DNA of 10,910 bases from contig QNCA01000023.1 of NCBI GenBank assembly GCA_003644325.1, positions 1 through 10,910 of the forward strand. The letters are read 5' to 3'. The translations under genes were made by a program, and so were the position numbers. Numbering within the stretch: position 1 is the first letter of the stretch; the number at the start of each line of letters is the position of its first letter. Positions 1-10,201 of the stretch are shown one piece after another. The notes below the pieces were generated by a model. The model saw nothing but the letters and a program-made list of their open reading frames with translations, ran no database searches and was not told the origin of the DNA. This stretch comes from Planctomycetota bacterium. GTDB lineage: Bacteria; Planctomycetota; B129-G9.

Positions 1-31
1 CCGCGATATTGGGGGCCGTTCTTGAAACTTT

Positions 32-49
32 AAACCTGAAACCTGAAAC
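32..49. repeat. Heptamer tandem repeat, about 2.5 copies
   Basis: The unit aaacctg occurs at 32-38 and 39-45, followed by a partial copy aaac at 46-49. Read on the minus strand this is a tttcagg-type repeat. It lies in the non-coding stretch downstream of the rpsG terminator. Similar short tandem runs are familiar from intergenic DNA of many environmental genomes. Nothing here shows a function. Confidence 0.75.
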
Positions 50-62
50 ATATTTCTCCTCT

Positions 63-78
63 CCTATTCGCCTATTCC
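63..78. repeat. Octamer tandem duplication
   Basis: cctattcg at 63-70 is followed directly by cctattcc at 71-78, one mismatch in eight. It is the second of three short tandem duplications in the first 120 bases and does not overlap any supported gene. Its use, if any, is unknown. Confidence 0.65.
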
Positions 79-106
79 CCTGCTTTGCCACTTGCCTGCT
101 ACTTCG

Positions 107-120
107 GGGTCTCGGGTCTC
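107..120. repeat. Perfect heptamer duplication
   Basis: gggtctc is present twice, perfectly and directly adjacent (107-113 and 114-120). It lies just downstream, in transcript direction, of the rpsG terminator. With the repeats at 32-49 and 63-78 it makes the 130-base downstream region repeat-rich. No gene is supported in 1-130. Confidence 0.65.
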
Positions 121-132
121 AGAAAACGGGGC

Positions 133-174
133 ACAAAGAAAGGGCAGCCCCAATCATTCCGACCGGGCCGCCCC
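133..174 (-). terminator. Intrinsic terminator after rpsG
   Basis: On the minus-strand transcript, 8 bases after the rpsG stop codon, gggcggccc (173-165) can pair with gggctgccc (150-142). This gives a 9-bp stem with one G-U pair and a 14-base loop, followed at once by the U-rich run UUUCUUUGU (141-133). This is the classic layout of a rho-independent terminator. A second, mutually exclusive pairing, ggggc with gcccc (151-147 with 132-128), is followed by GUUUUCU and could act as a backup. The site ends the ribosomal-protein/polymerase transcription unit at rpsG. Confidence 0.85.
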
Positions 175-181
175 TCTAATC

Positions 182-655
182 TCACCACGCGAAGTGTGCG
201 AAGAGTTTGTTCGCCTCGGCCATCTTGTGCACGTTGGCGCGCTTGGTGATGGCGTCGCCTTCCTTGTTGTAAGCGTTCATAATTTCAGCGGCAAGTCTGT
301 CCGCCATGGGGCGGCCTTTCTTTTTTCGCGCAACTTCCAGCAGCCACTTCATCGCAAGGGACTGACGGCGCTTTGCGCTGACCTGTGTGGGCACCTGGTA
401 GGTCTGCCCCCCCACCCGCCGGGAGCGGACCTCTATGTCGGGCTTGAGGTTTTCCAGCGCCTGGATGAATATCTCTTCGGGCTTTTCGGTCTTCATCTTC
501 TTCTCGATGATATCCATCGAGGTGTAGAAGATTTTTTCCGCGACGCTCTTTTTGCCCTTGAGCATCAGGCAGTTAATGAACTTGCTGACGGCCTTGTTGC
601 CATATTTGACATCCGGTTTGAGGGTCTCCGCGCTGGCAGTGAATTTCTTTGCCAT
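182..655 (-). CDS. rpsG: Small ribosomal subunit protein S7 (uS7)
   Basis: S7 is a primary assembly protein of the 30S subunit. It binds the 3' major domain of 16S rRNA and sits at the head near the E site. The product is 157 residues, close to the 156 usual for the family. Recognisable blocks are the N-terminal PDVKYG (14-19), the central [11 protein letters not shown], the helix [13 protein letters not shown], and the C-terminal [15 protein letters not shown]. The ATG at 655 is supported by GGAGAG (665-660) four bases upstream. The gene starts 18 bases after the rpsL stop, so it is almost certainly co-transcribed. An intrinsic terminator follows 8 bases after the TGA, making this the last gene of the unit. 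In E. coli fusA and tufA follow; here the terminator argues against read-through to such genes. The sequence looks intact and ordinary. Confidence 0.97.
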   Translation of the reverse strand: MAKKFTASAETLKPDVKYGNKAVSKFINCLMLKGKKSVAEKIFYTSMDIIEKKMKTEKPEEIFIQALENLKPDIEVRSRRVGGQTYQVPTQVSAKRRQSLAMKWLLEVARKKKGRPMADRLAAEIMNAYNKEGDAITKRANVHKMAEANKLFAHFAW

Positions 656-659
656 GAAT

Positions 660-665
660 CTCTCC
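660..665 (-). promoter_or_regulatory. Ribosome-binding site of rpsG
   Basis: The transcript reads GGAGAG, four bases before the ATG at 655, inside the 18-base rpsL-rpsG gap. The purine run fits the anti-Shine-Dalgarno sequence and supports the chosen start. Confidence 0.7.
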
Positions 666-673
666 GTGTGAAA

Positions 674-1031
674 CTACTTGGGCCTTTTGGCGCCGTACTT
701 GGAGCGGCTCTGCCTCCTTTCGCCGACGCCTATGGAATCGAGCACGCCGCGAACCACGTGGTATCGTACGCCCGGCAGGTCGCGCACCCTGCCGCCCCGG
801 ACGAGCACGATCGAGTGTTCCTGCAGGTTGTGCCCGATGCCCGGGATGTATGCGGTGACTTCCTTGCCGTTGCTCAGCCTCACGCGCGCTATCTTTCGCA
901 GGGCGCTGTTGGGCTTCTTCGGCGGCTGGGTCCGCACGATGAGGCACACCCCGCGCTTCTGGGGGCACTTGTCCAAGACGGGGGACTTGCTGCGCTTGCG
1001 CGCCTTTTTGCGGCCCCGTCGCACCAACTGG

Positions 1032-1045
<14 letters not shown>
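674..1045 (-). CDS. rpsL: Small ribosomal subunit protein S12 (uS12)
   Basis: S12 lies at the 30S-50S interface near the decoding centre and influences decoding accuracy; it is the classical streptomycin-resistance locus. The 123 residues align with E. coli S12 without a gap through residue 100. Clear blocks are CPQKRGVC (27-34), [11 protein letters not shown] (41-51), GHNLQEHS (71-78), [14 protein letters not shown] (83-96) and the C-terminal [11 protein letters not shown]. Lys43 is kept, as is Asp89, the residue methylthiolated by RimO in some bacteria. Position 88 is Arg (codon CGC, 784-782) where most bacteria have Lys. The ATG at 1045 lies inside the end of rpoC, overlapping it by 14 bases. 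AGGAG at 1057-1053, within rpoC, is 7 bases upstream. This implies translational coupling and a joint rpoBC-rpsL-rpsG unit. Confidence 0.98.
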
Positions 1046-5129
<4,084 letters not shown>

Positions 5130-5133
5130 TGCA

Positions 5134-5140
5134 TCACCTC
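5134..5140 (-). promoter_or_regulatory. Ribosome-binding site of rpoC
   Basis: The transcript reads GAGGTGA, a seven-base match to the anti-Shine-Dalgarno sequence, four bases before the ATG at 5129. The rest of the 89-base rpoB-rpoC gap (5130-5218) holds one weak possible hairpin (cgcgtt/aacgcg). I see no convincing promoter or terminator in it. Confidence 0.8.
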
Positions 5141-5218
5141 AAAAAGCGTAAACTGTGTGGCCGAGTTCGCGTTTCCTTTTTCTCGCCTTTCCAACGCGCC
5201 GACCGTCTCGCCCCATTC

Positions 5219-8200
5219 TCAGACGCGTTTCTTGTGGAGTTCCATGTTCAGGCCGAGACCCTTGATTTCGCTGGTCAGCACCTCGAACGACATCGGCGTG
5301 CCCGGCTCCAGCGTGTTCTCGCCCTTGACCATTGACTCATATATCTTGGTTCGGCCCTCGACGTCGTCGCTCTTTACGGTCAGGAGTTCCTGAAGGGTGC
5401 TGGCGGCGCCGTACGCTTCGAGCGCCCAGACCTCCATCTCGCCGAAACGCTGACCGCCGAAGCGGGCCTTTCCGCCGAGCGGCTGCTGTGTGATGAGCGA
5501 GTAGGGACCGGTGGCGCGGGCATGCACCTTGTCGTCGACCAGGTGGTGCAGTTTCATCATATAGATGTAGCCCACGGTGACCTGCTGGTCGAACGGCTCG
5601 CCGGTGCGGCCGTCGAGAAGGGTTACCTTGCCGGACTTCGGGAGCCCGCACTCCTCGAGCGCGGCTTGTATTTCATCCTCGTTCGCCCCGTCGAACGGAG
5701 GCGTGACGGCCTGGAAACCCAGCGCCCTGCACGCCCAGCCGAGGTGCGTCTCGAGAATCTGGCCTACGTTCATGCGCGAGGGCACGCCCAGGGGGTTGAG
5801 AACTATCTGGATGGGCGTGCCGTCCTCGAGGAACGGCATGTCCTCCTCGGGCAGTATCTTGGCGATGACGCCCTTGTTGCCGTGGCGCCCGGCCATTTTG
5901 TCGCCGACGGAAAGCATGCGCTTGGTGGCGATATAGACCTTGACCGTCTCGAGCACGCCGGGGGGCAACTCGTCCCCCCGCATCACCTCGTTTATCCGCC
6001 TGTCGCGTTCGTTCTCGAGTTTGTCGATGACCGCAACGTACCGGTAGTACATCCCGTCGCAGGCGTCCCTCTGGCGCTTGCCGTGGATTACCAGGTTGCT
6101 TGGTTCTATCCGGTTGAGGAACAGGCGTATCTCCTGTTCGTTGAGGTCCGAGTGGAATCTTATCTTCGCGTCGGTCTCGCGCTCAATTATGGCGCCGCCG
6201 AGCGTCTCGCGCAGCCCTTTGTACAACTCCTCGAGTTTGGCGATGATCTGCTTGTTTATCTCCTTTCTTATCTCGCGGATCTTGCGCTGGTTCTTGCGAC
6301 GGTCCTCTTCGGTCAGGTGAATCTTGCGCGAGTAGTGTCGGGTGTCTATGACGATGCCTTCCACGCCGGAGGGCACCTCCAGCGAGTCGTTCTTTACGTC
6401 CTCGCCGCCCTTGCCGAAGATGGCGATGAGCAGTTTCTCCTCGGGAGACAACTCGTTCTTGCTCTTGGGCGCTACCTTGCCCACCAGGATGTCGCCCTGG
6501 CGCACGTAGGTGCCGACGCGCACTATGCCTTTCTCGTCCAGGTTCCTCAGCGCCTTCTCGGAGACGTTGGGAATGTCGCGCGTGAACTCCTCGCGGCCGA
6601 GTTTCGTCTCGCGTATTTCTATGTCAAATTCGTCTATGTGTATCGAGGTGAACTTGTCATGCTTCACCAGGCTCTCGCTGATGAGGATCGCGTCCTCGAA
6701 GTTATATCCGTCCCAGGGCATGAAGGCGACCAGCACGTTGCGCCCGAGCGCCAGTTCCCCATCGTATGTGGCGGCGCCGTCGGCGAGTATCTGGCCTTTC
6801 TTCACCCTGTCGCCCTTGTGGACGATGGGCCTCTGGTTGAGGCACGTGCGGTCGTTAAGGCCGAAGAACTTGCGCAGGTCGTAGCGGCGGCCGTTCACCT
6901 GTATGTGGTCCGCCTCGGCGGCCTCCACCACGCCGTCCTCTTCCGCCCTGACGACCATGCCGGAGTTGGCGGCGATATGCCGCTCCATGCCGGTGGCGAC
7001 CAGCGGCGGCTCCGTGACCAGCAGCGGCACCGCCTGGCGCTGCATGTTGGAACCCATCAGGGCACGGTTGGCGTCGTTGTGCTCCAGGAACGGTATCAGC
7101 GCCGCCGATACGCCCAGCATCTGTATGGGCGAAACGTCCAGGTAACTGACATCCCCCGCTTTCTGTTCCAGGAAATCCCCGTTGAGCCTTGCAAGCACCG
7201 TGCTGGCGAACTTGTGCCTGCCCTCGGTCGAATCCACCGGCGCGATGCTTACATCTATCTCCTGGTCGGCGCGAACCATGACCACTTCGTCGGTCGGCCG
7301 GCCGGCCTTGACCTTGCAGTACGGGGTGACAAGAAAGCCATATTCGTCAACCTCGGCGAATACGCTGAGTGAAGATATGAGGCCGATGTTCGTCCCTTCC
7401 GGGGTTTCTATCGGGCAGATACGCCCGTAGTGGGAGATGTGGACGTCGCGGACCTCAAAGCCGGCGCGCTTCCTGTTAAGGCCTCCGGGGCCGAGCGCGC
7501 TCAGTCGCCGCTCGTGCGTCAGTTGCGCCAGCGGGTTGTGCTGGTCCACGACCTGGCTCAACTCGCCGCGGCCGAAAAAGTACTCTATCGCGGCGCTTAT
7601 CGTCTTCGAGTTTATAACGGAACGCGGCGTAATGGAGTCCGGGTCCTGCAGGCTCATGCGCTCCTGGACCGTACGCCGCAGTTTCAGGAAGCCCCTCCTG
7701 AACTCGTCGCTCACGAGTTCGTCTATCGTGCGTACCCGGCGGTTGCCCAGGTGGTCGATGTCGTCCACCTCGCCCTCTCCCCTGCGCAGGGCGAGGATGT
7801 AAGAGACGGCGTTCAGCACATCGTCCTTTGTCAGCGTCATCACGGTCTCGGGGACGTTCAGTCCGAATTTGCGGTTTATCCGGAACCTGCCGACGCGCCC
7901 CAGGCGGTAGCGGGCCCCGTCGGAGAATTTCTCGTGGAACAGCCGCCGCGCCTTTTCGGCCTGGGGCGGATTGCCCGGCCTGATGCGCGCGTATATCCTG
8001 AGCAGCGCCTCCTCGTGCGTGTGAGTAGGGTCTTCGGCGAGCGTGTTGAGTATGAGCATGTCGTCCACGTGCTTTATCACTTCCACACGCTTTACGGCGC
8101 CTTCCATTATCCCTTTCAACTTGCCGGGGGCTATCAGCCCGCCGCTTTCCAGTATGAGTTCGCCGGTCTTTTCGTCGATGACGTCGCCCACGACGTGCCT

Positions 8201-8884
8201 GCCCTTGAGCCTCTCGGCGGCCGTCTCGGACCTGACGGAAATCACCTCGGTGGGATAGAACAGGCGTATGATGTCCTCGTTGGTGCCGTACTCGGGCGAA
8301 ATGGCGCGCAGGAACATGGTGACGGGCATCTTGCCGCTCTGGTCGATGCGCACCACCAGCTGGTCTTTCTTGGTGACGTTCATCTCGACCCATGAGCCGC
8401 GCTCCGGTATGATCCTGCAGCCGTGCAGCCGCCTTTCCCCGGGCTGGATGTCCTCGGTGAAATCCACGCCCGGCGAGCGGTGCAACTGGCTGACGATAAC
8501 GCGCTCGGCGCCGTTGACGATGAACTCGCCGCCGCCCACCATGATGGGTATCTCGCCGAGATATACATCCTCTTCGATGATGTTGCCCTTGTTCAGGCGA
8601 ACCCTGATTTTGAAGGGCGCACCGTAAGTGAGTTTGAGCCTTCTGCACTCGTCGGACTCGTAGCGCGGCGGTCCGAGTTCGTACTTGATGTACTCGAGGT
8701 ACATCTTCTTGTCGTAACTCTCTATAGGAAAAGTCTCCCTGAGCACGGCCTCCAGACCCTGGTTTTTCCGGTTCTGCGGGGAAACCCGGGACTGCAGGAA
8801 CCGCTCATAGGACTCAACCTGGAGCCGCATCAAATTCGGTATGTCGATGCGGTTGCCGACCTTGGAAAAGTCGCGGATTTCCAT
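5219..8884 (-). CDS. rpoB: DNA-directed RNA polymerase subunit beta
   Basis: Second-largest subunit of core RNA polymerase; it forms the fork loop, the rifampicin pocket and half of the active-site cleft. The product is 1221 residues (E. coli 1342). The rifampicin region maps to residues 438-464: Gln444, Asp447, His457, Arg460 and Ser462 match the E. coli residues 513, 516, 526, 529 and 531. It is followed by [19 protein letters not shown] and CPIETPEG. The catalytic-centre block [10 protein letters not shown] has Lys996 and Lys1004, equivalent to E. coli Lys1065 and Lys1073. The constant offset of 69 between these points shows that an SI2-like charged, helical insert (about 869-973) is retained. 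The protein ends with [13 protein letters not shown] and [11 protein letters not shown] choose the ATG at 8884 because GGGAGG lies 6 bases upstream; a TTG one codon earlier would be only 3 bases away. It sits 79 bases after rplL and is intact. Confidence 0.98.
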   Translation of the reverse strand: MEIRDFSKVGNRIDIPNLMRLQVESYERFLQSRVSPQNRKNQGLEAVLRETFPIESYDKKMYLEYIKYELGPPRYESDECRRLKLTYGAPFKIRVRLNKGNIIEEDVYLGEIPIMVGGGEFIVNGAERVIVSQLHRSPGVDFTEDIQPGERRLHGCRIIPERGSWVEMNVTKKDQLVVRIDQSGKMPVTMFLRAISPEYGTNEDIIRLFYPTEVISVRSETAAERLKGRHVVGDVIDEKTGELILESGGLIAPGKLKGIMEGAVKRVEVIKHVDDMLILNTLAEDPTHTHEEALLRIYARIRPGNPPQAEKARRLFHEKFSDGARYRLGRVGRFRINRKFGLNVPETVMTLTKDDVLNAVSYILALRRGEGEVDDIDHLGNRRVRTIDELVSDEFRRGFLKLRRTVQERMSLQDPDSITPRSVINSKTISAAIEYFFGRGELSQVVDQHNPLAQLTHERRLSALGPGGLNRKRAGFEVRDVHISHYGRICPIETPEGTNIGLISSLSVFAEVDEYGFLVTPYCKVKAGRPTDEVVMVRADQEIDVSIAPVDSTEGRHKFASTVLARLNGDFLEQKAGDVSYLDVSPIQMLGVSAALIPFLEHNDANRALMGSNMQRQAVPLLVTEPPLVATGMERHIAANSGMVVRAEEDGVVEAAEADHIQVNGRRYDLRKFFGLNDRTCLNQRPIVHKGDRVKKGQILADGAATYDGELALGRNVLVAFMPWDGYNFEDAILISESLVKHDKFTSIHIDEFDIEIRETKLGREEFTRDIPNVSEKALRNLDEKGIVRVGTYVRQGDILVGKVAPKSKNELSPEEKLLIAIFGKGGEDVKNDSLEVPSGVEGIVIDTRHYSRKIHLTEEDRRKNQRKIREIRKEINKQIIAKLEELYKGLRETLGGAIIERETDAKIRFHSDLNEQEIRLFLNRIEPSNLVIHGKRQRDACDGMYYRYVAVIDKLENERDRRINEVMRGDELPPGVLETVKVYIATKRMLSVGDKMAGRHGNKGVIAKILPEEDMPFLEDGTPIQIVLNPLGVPSRMNVGQILETHLGWACRALGFQAVTPPFDGANEDEIQAALEECGLPKSGKVTLLDGRTGEPFDQQVTVGYIYMMKLHHLVDDKVHARATGPYSLITQQPLGGKARFGGQRFGEMEVWALEAYGAASTLQELLTVKSDDVEGRTKIYESMVKGENTLEPGTPMSFEVLTSEIKGLGLNMELHKKRV

Positions 8885-8890
8885 CAAACG

Positions 8891-8896
8891 CCTCCC
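8891..8896 (-). promoter_or_regulatory. Ribosome-binding site deciding the rpoB start
   Basis: The transcript reads GGGAGG, six bases before the ATG at 8884 and only three before the in-frame TTG at 8887, so the ATG is favoured. The rest of the rplL-rpoB gap (8885-8963) shows no strong terminator-like hairpin and no good promoter, so rpoB expression probably depends on read-through from rplL. Confidence 0.75.
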
Positions 8897-8963
8897 TGCG
8901 TATAAGCATTGAGGAAGTATGTCCGAACGGCCGCCCTTGTAAGCACGGGAGAGGACGTAAAAA

Positions 8964-9362
8964 TCACTTTATCTCTACCTCCGCGCCCGCGGCCTCTAAT
9001 TGCTCTTTCAACTTCTCCGCGTCTTCGAGCGAGAGATCCTCCTTGACCGCTTTCGGTGCGGCGTCAACCAACGCCTTGGCGTCCTTCAAGCCGAGCGAAG
9101 TGATCTCCCGAACGGCCTTGATGACCTGGATTTTCTTTTCTCCAGGACTCTTCAGGATAACGCTGACGGTGCTGGGTTTCTCTTCTTCAGCAGCAGGCGC
9201 AGCGCCGGGCATCATGGGCATCATGCCCATCATCGGCGCGCTCGCCTCTACGCCGAATCTTTCCTTGAAGCCGTCCGTCAACTCCTTCACTTCAAGCAAT
9301 GTCATGCCCTCGATGCTGTCGAGTATCTGCGTTACTTTATCCGAATACTGCCTGTCTTCCAC
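8964..9362 (-). CDS. rplL: Large ribosomal subunit protein bL12 (L7/L12)
   Basis: L7/L12 forms the flexible 50S stalk that recruits translational GTPases. It binds as dimers to the C-terminal helix of L10. With the GTG start at 9362 the product is 132 residues, in the family range of about 120-130. The N-terminal dimerisation domain covers about 1-41 and the hinge about 42-62. The globular C-terminal domain covers about 63-132, with [36 protein letters not shown] sequence and the conserved Lys71. A longer reading frame opens at an ATG at 9419. Its 19 extra residues are not family-like, whereas AAGGAG (9374-9369) lies six bases before the GTG, so the GTG is the likely start. The hinge is odd: it holds six methionines in eight residues (44-51), encoded by a 9-bp repeat. 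The gene lies 88 bases after rplJ. Confidence 0.96.
   Translation of the reverse strand: MEDRQYSDKVTQILDSIEGMTLLEVKELTDGFKERFGVEASAPMMGMMPMMPGAAPAAEEEKPSTVSVILKSPGEKKIQVIKAVREITSLGLKDAKALVDAAPKAVKEDLSLEDAEKLKEQLEAAGAEVEIK
9211..9237 (-). repeat. 9-bp triple repeat encoding the L7/L12 hinge
   Basis: Three adjacent 9-mers, atcatgggc, atcatgccc and atcatcggc (plus-strand reading), encode the hinge pattern Pro/Gly-Met-Met repeated. The same stretch contains a perfect inverted repeat with 8-base arms and a 1-base centre (9214-9221 and 9223-9230). The array is in frame, so gain or loss of a unit would change hinge length by three residues without a frameshift. Confidence 0.7.
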
Positions 9363-9368
9363 GATGCG

Positions 9369-9374
9369 CTCCTT
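9369..9374 (-). promoter_or_regulatory. Ribosome-binding site deciding the rplL start
   Basis: The transcript reads AAGGAG, exactly six bases before the GTG at 9362. The upstream in-frame ATG at 9419 has no comparable purine run at a useful distance. This fixes L7/L12 at 132 residues. Confidence 0.85.
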
Positions 9375-9425
9375 AAACAATAAAGTCCCTTGGTTTCGCG
9401 GTGAATAACTATGTGACACAATGGA

Positions 9426-9454
9426 ATTTAATCCGTTAAAGCATTATCTGTCAA
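9426..9454 (-). promoter_or_regulatory. Possible sigma-70-type promoter between rplJ and rplL
   Basis: On the minus strand a perfect TTGACA (9454-9449) overlaps the rplJ stop codon. After 17 bases comes TTAAAT (9431-9426). TAAATT, with an 18-base spacer, is an alternative that keeps the important A2 and T6 of the -10 box. The gap is visibly AT-rich against the GC-rich flanks. A transcript starting here would have a leader of roughly 55-60 bases before the rplL GTG. The -10 matches only four of six positions, so chance is possible. Confidence 0.35.
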
Positions 9455-10128
9455 GATTGCCCCGACGGTTCTTCTTCGATTTTTTCCGAAGGCTCTTCCT
9501 TCGGTTCGGTCTTCTCTTCTTCTTTTGACCCGCCCGCGGCCTCGGCCGCGGCCTCTTCTCCGGATTCATCCGGCCTTTCGGCGGCCGTCTCACCCGCGGG
9601 TTCTTCTTTCTCGCGCTTCTCGATGAGCGCGTTCAGAAGCCCGACGAACCGGCTCTGATGGGACGTGAGCATCCCGAGGAACCGGGTCATCGGCGAGATT
9701 ATCGTGCCCAGCAAGAGGCCCAGAAGCACGGGCCTGGGCGGGATATTCGCAAGGTCCCTGACGCCCTTCGCGTCAACGGCCGACCGGTCCAGGAACCCGC
9801 CCTTTATCCGCACCGCCTTGGTCTTGCTGGCGCGGATCCATTCGGTAATGACCTTCGGCGCGCTTATCGCGTCCTCTCCGCCCCAGGCTATCGCGGTCGG
9901 GCCCTTGAAGAGGTCGTCCTCCACCGCGAACTCCATCTCCTTGAGCACCATGCTGGTCAGTCGGTTGTTAACAACGTTGATGCTGATACCGGACCGGCGC
10001 AGATGCGCGCGCAAGGCATCGGCGTTCTGGACGTCCAGACCCTCGAACTTCAGCAGCACGCAGTCTCGCATCCCGCTGTAGCGCTGCCGCAGTTCATCGC
10101 TTATTTTCCGCTTGAGTAACTTTGACAT
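9451..10128 (-). CDS. rplJ: Large ribosomal subunit protein uL10 with acidic tail
   Basis: L10 anchors the L7/L12 dimers to the 50S stalk base, binding 23S rRNA next to L11. The family core runs from residue 1 to about 172. It includes an N-terminal rRNA-binding domain with VVNNRL (52-57), KGPTAIAWGGED (75-86) and ALIEKREKE at the end of the long C-terminal helix (about 140-172) that carries L7/L12. The total length of 225 exceeds the usual 165-180. The excess is a low-complexity tail, residues 173-225, with 19 Glu and 1 Asp against 6 Lys/Arg, rich in Ala, Gly, Pro and Ser. The ATG at 10128 has a short GGA element about seven bases upstream. The gene follows rplA by 73 bases and precedes rplL by 88. 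There is no sign of a frameshift: the tail continues in the same frame and codon style. Confidence 0.96.
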   Translation of the reverse strand: MSKLLKRKISDELRQRYSGMRDCVLLKFEGLDVQNADALRAHLRRSGISINVVNNRLTSMVLKEMEFAVEDDLFKGPTAIAWGGEDAISAPKVITEWIRASKTKAVRIKGGFLDRSAVDAKGVRDLANIPPRPVLLGLLLGTIISPMTRFLGMLTSHQSRFVGLLNALIEKREKEEPAGETAAERPDESGEEAAAEAAGGSKEEEKTEPKEEPSEKIEEEPSGQS

Positions 10129-10168
10129 TGTTCCGTGTCTTCGCTTTCAGTTCGCTGTTCGTAATCGA

Positions 10169-10194
10169 GTCGCGGAGAAGAACACCCGCGCGAC
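10169..10194 (-). promoter_or_regulatory. Hairpin in the rplJ leader
   Basis: Between rplA and rplJ the transcript can form a perfect 6-bp stem, GTCGCG with CGCGAC (10194-10189 with 10174-10169), closing a 14-base loop. In other bacteria this gap holds the L10 leader, where L10 or the L10-L7/L12 complex represses translation. I cannot match the known leader consensus, the gap is only 73 bases, and no U-run follows the stem, so a terminator is unlikely. Position is the main argument for regulation. Confidence 0.3.
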
Positions 10195-10201
10195 GGATCG
10201 T

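Noticed and set aside
1..51. Minus-strand ATG at 51 with a GGAGAGGAG-like site upstream, open for 17 codons to the window edge
   Set aside because: The start codon and first codons fall in the heptamer repeat and read as an FQVSG-type repeat peptide. The visible part is too short to support a gene. Sequence beyond position 1 would decide.
5522..7372. Plus-strand open frame of 616 codons opposite rpoB
   Set aside because: It is an antisense shadow of rpoB with no recognisable product, like the one at 7430-8395.
8885..8963. Attenuator or promoter between rplL and rpoB, as in E. coli
   Set aside because: Only 3-4 bp pairings were found, with no U-run. The best -10-like sequence (TATACG) lacks a usable -35.
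9363..9419. N-terminal extension of L7/L12 starting at an ATG at 9419
   Set aside because: The 19 extra residues are not family-like and lack a ribosome-binding site, while the GTG at 9362 has AAGGAG six bases upstream.
9451..9609. L10 acidic tail as a frameshift artefact or a separate small gene
   Set aside because: The tail continues the L10 frame with no stop, has no internal start with a ribosome site that I can see, and has a composition consistent with a disordered extension.
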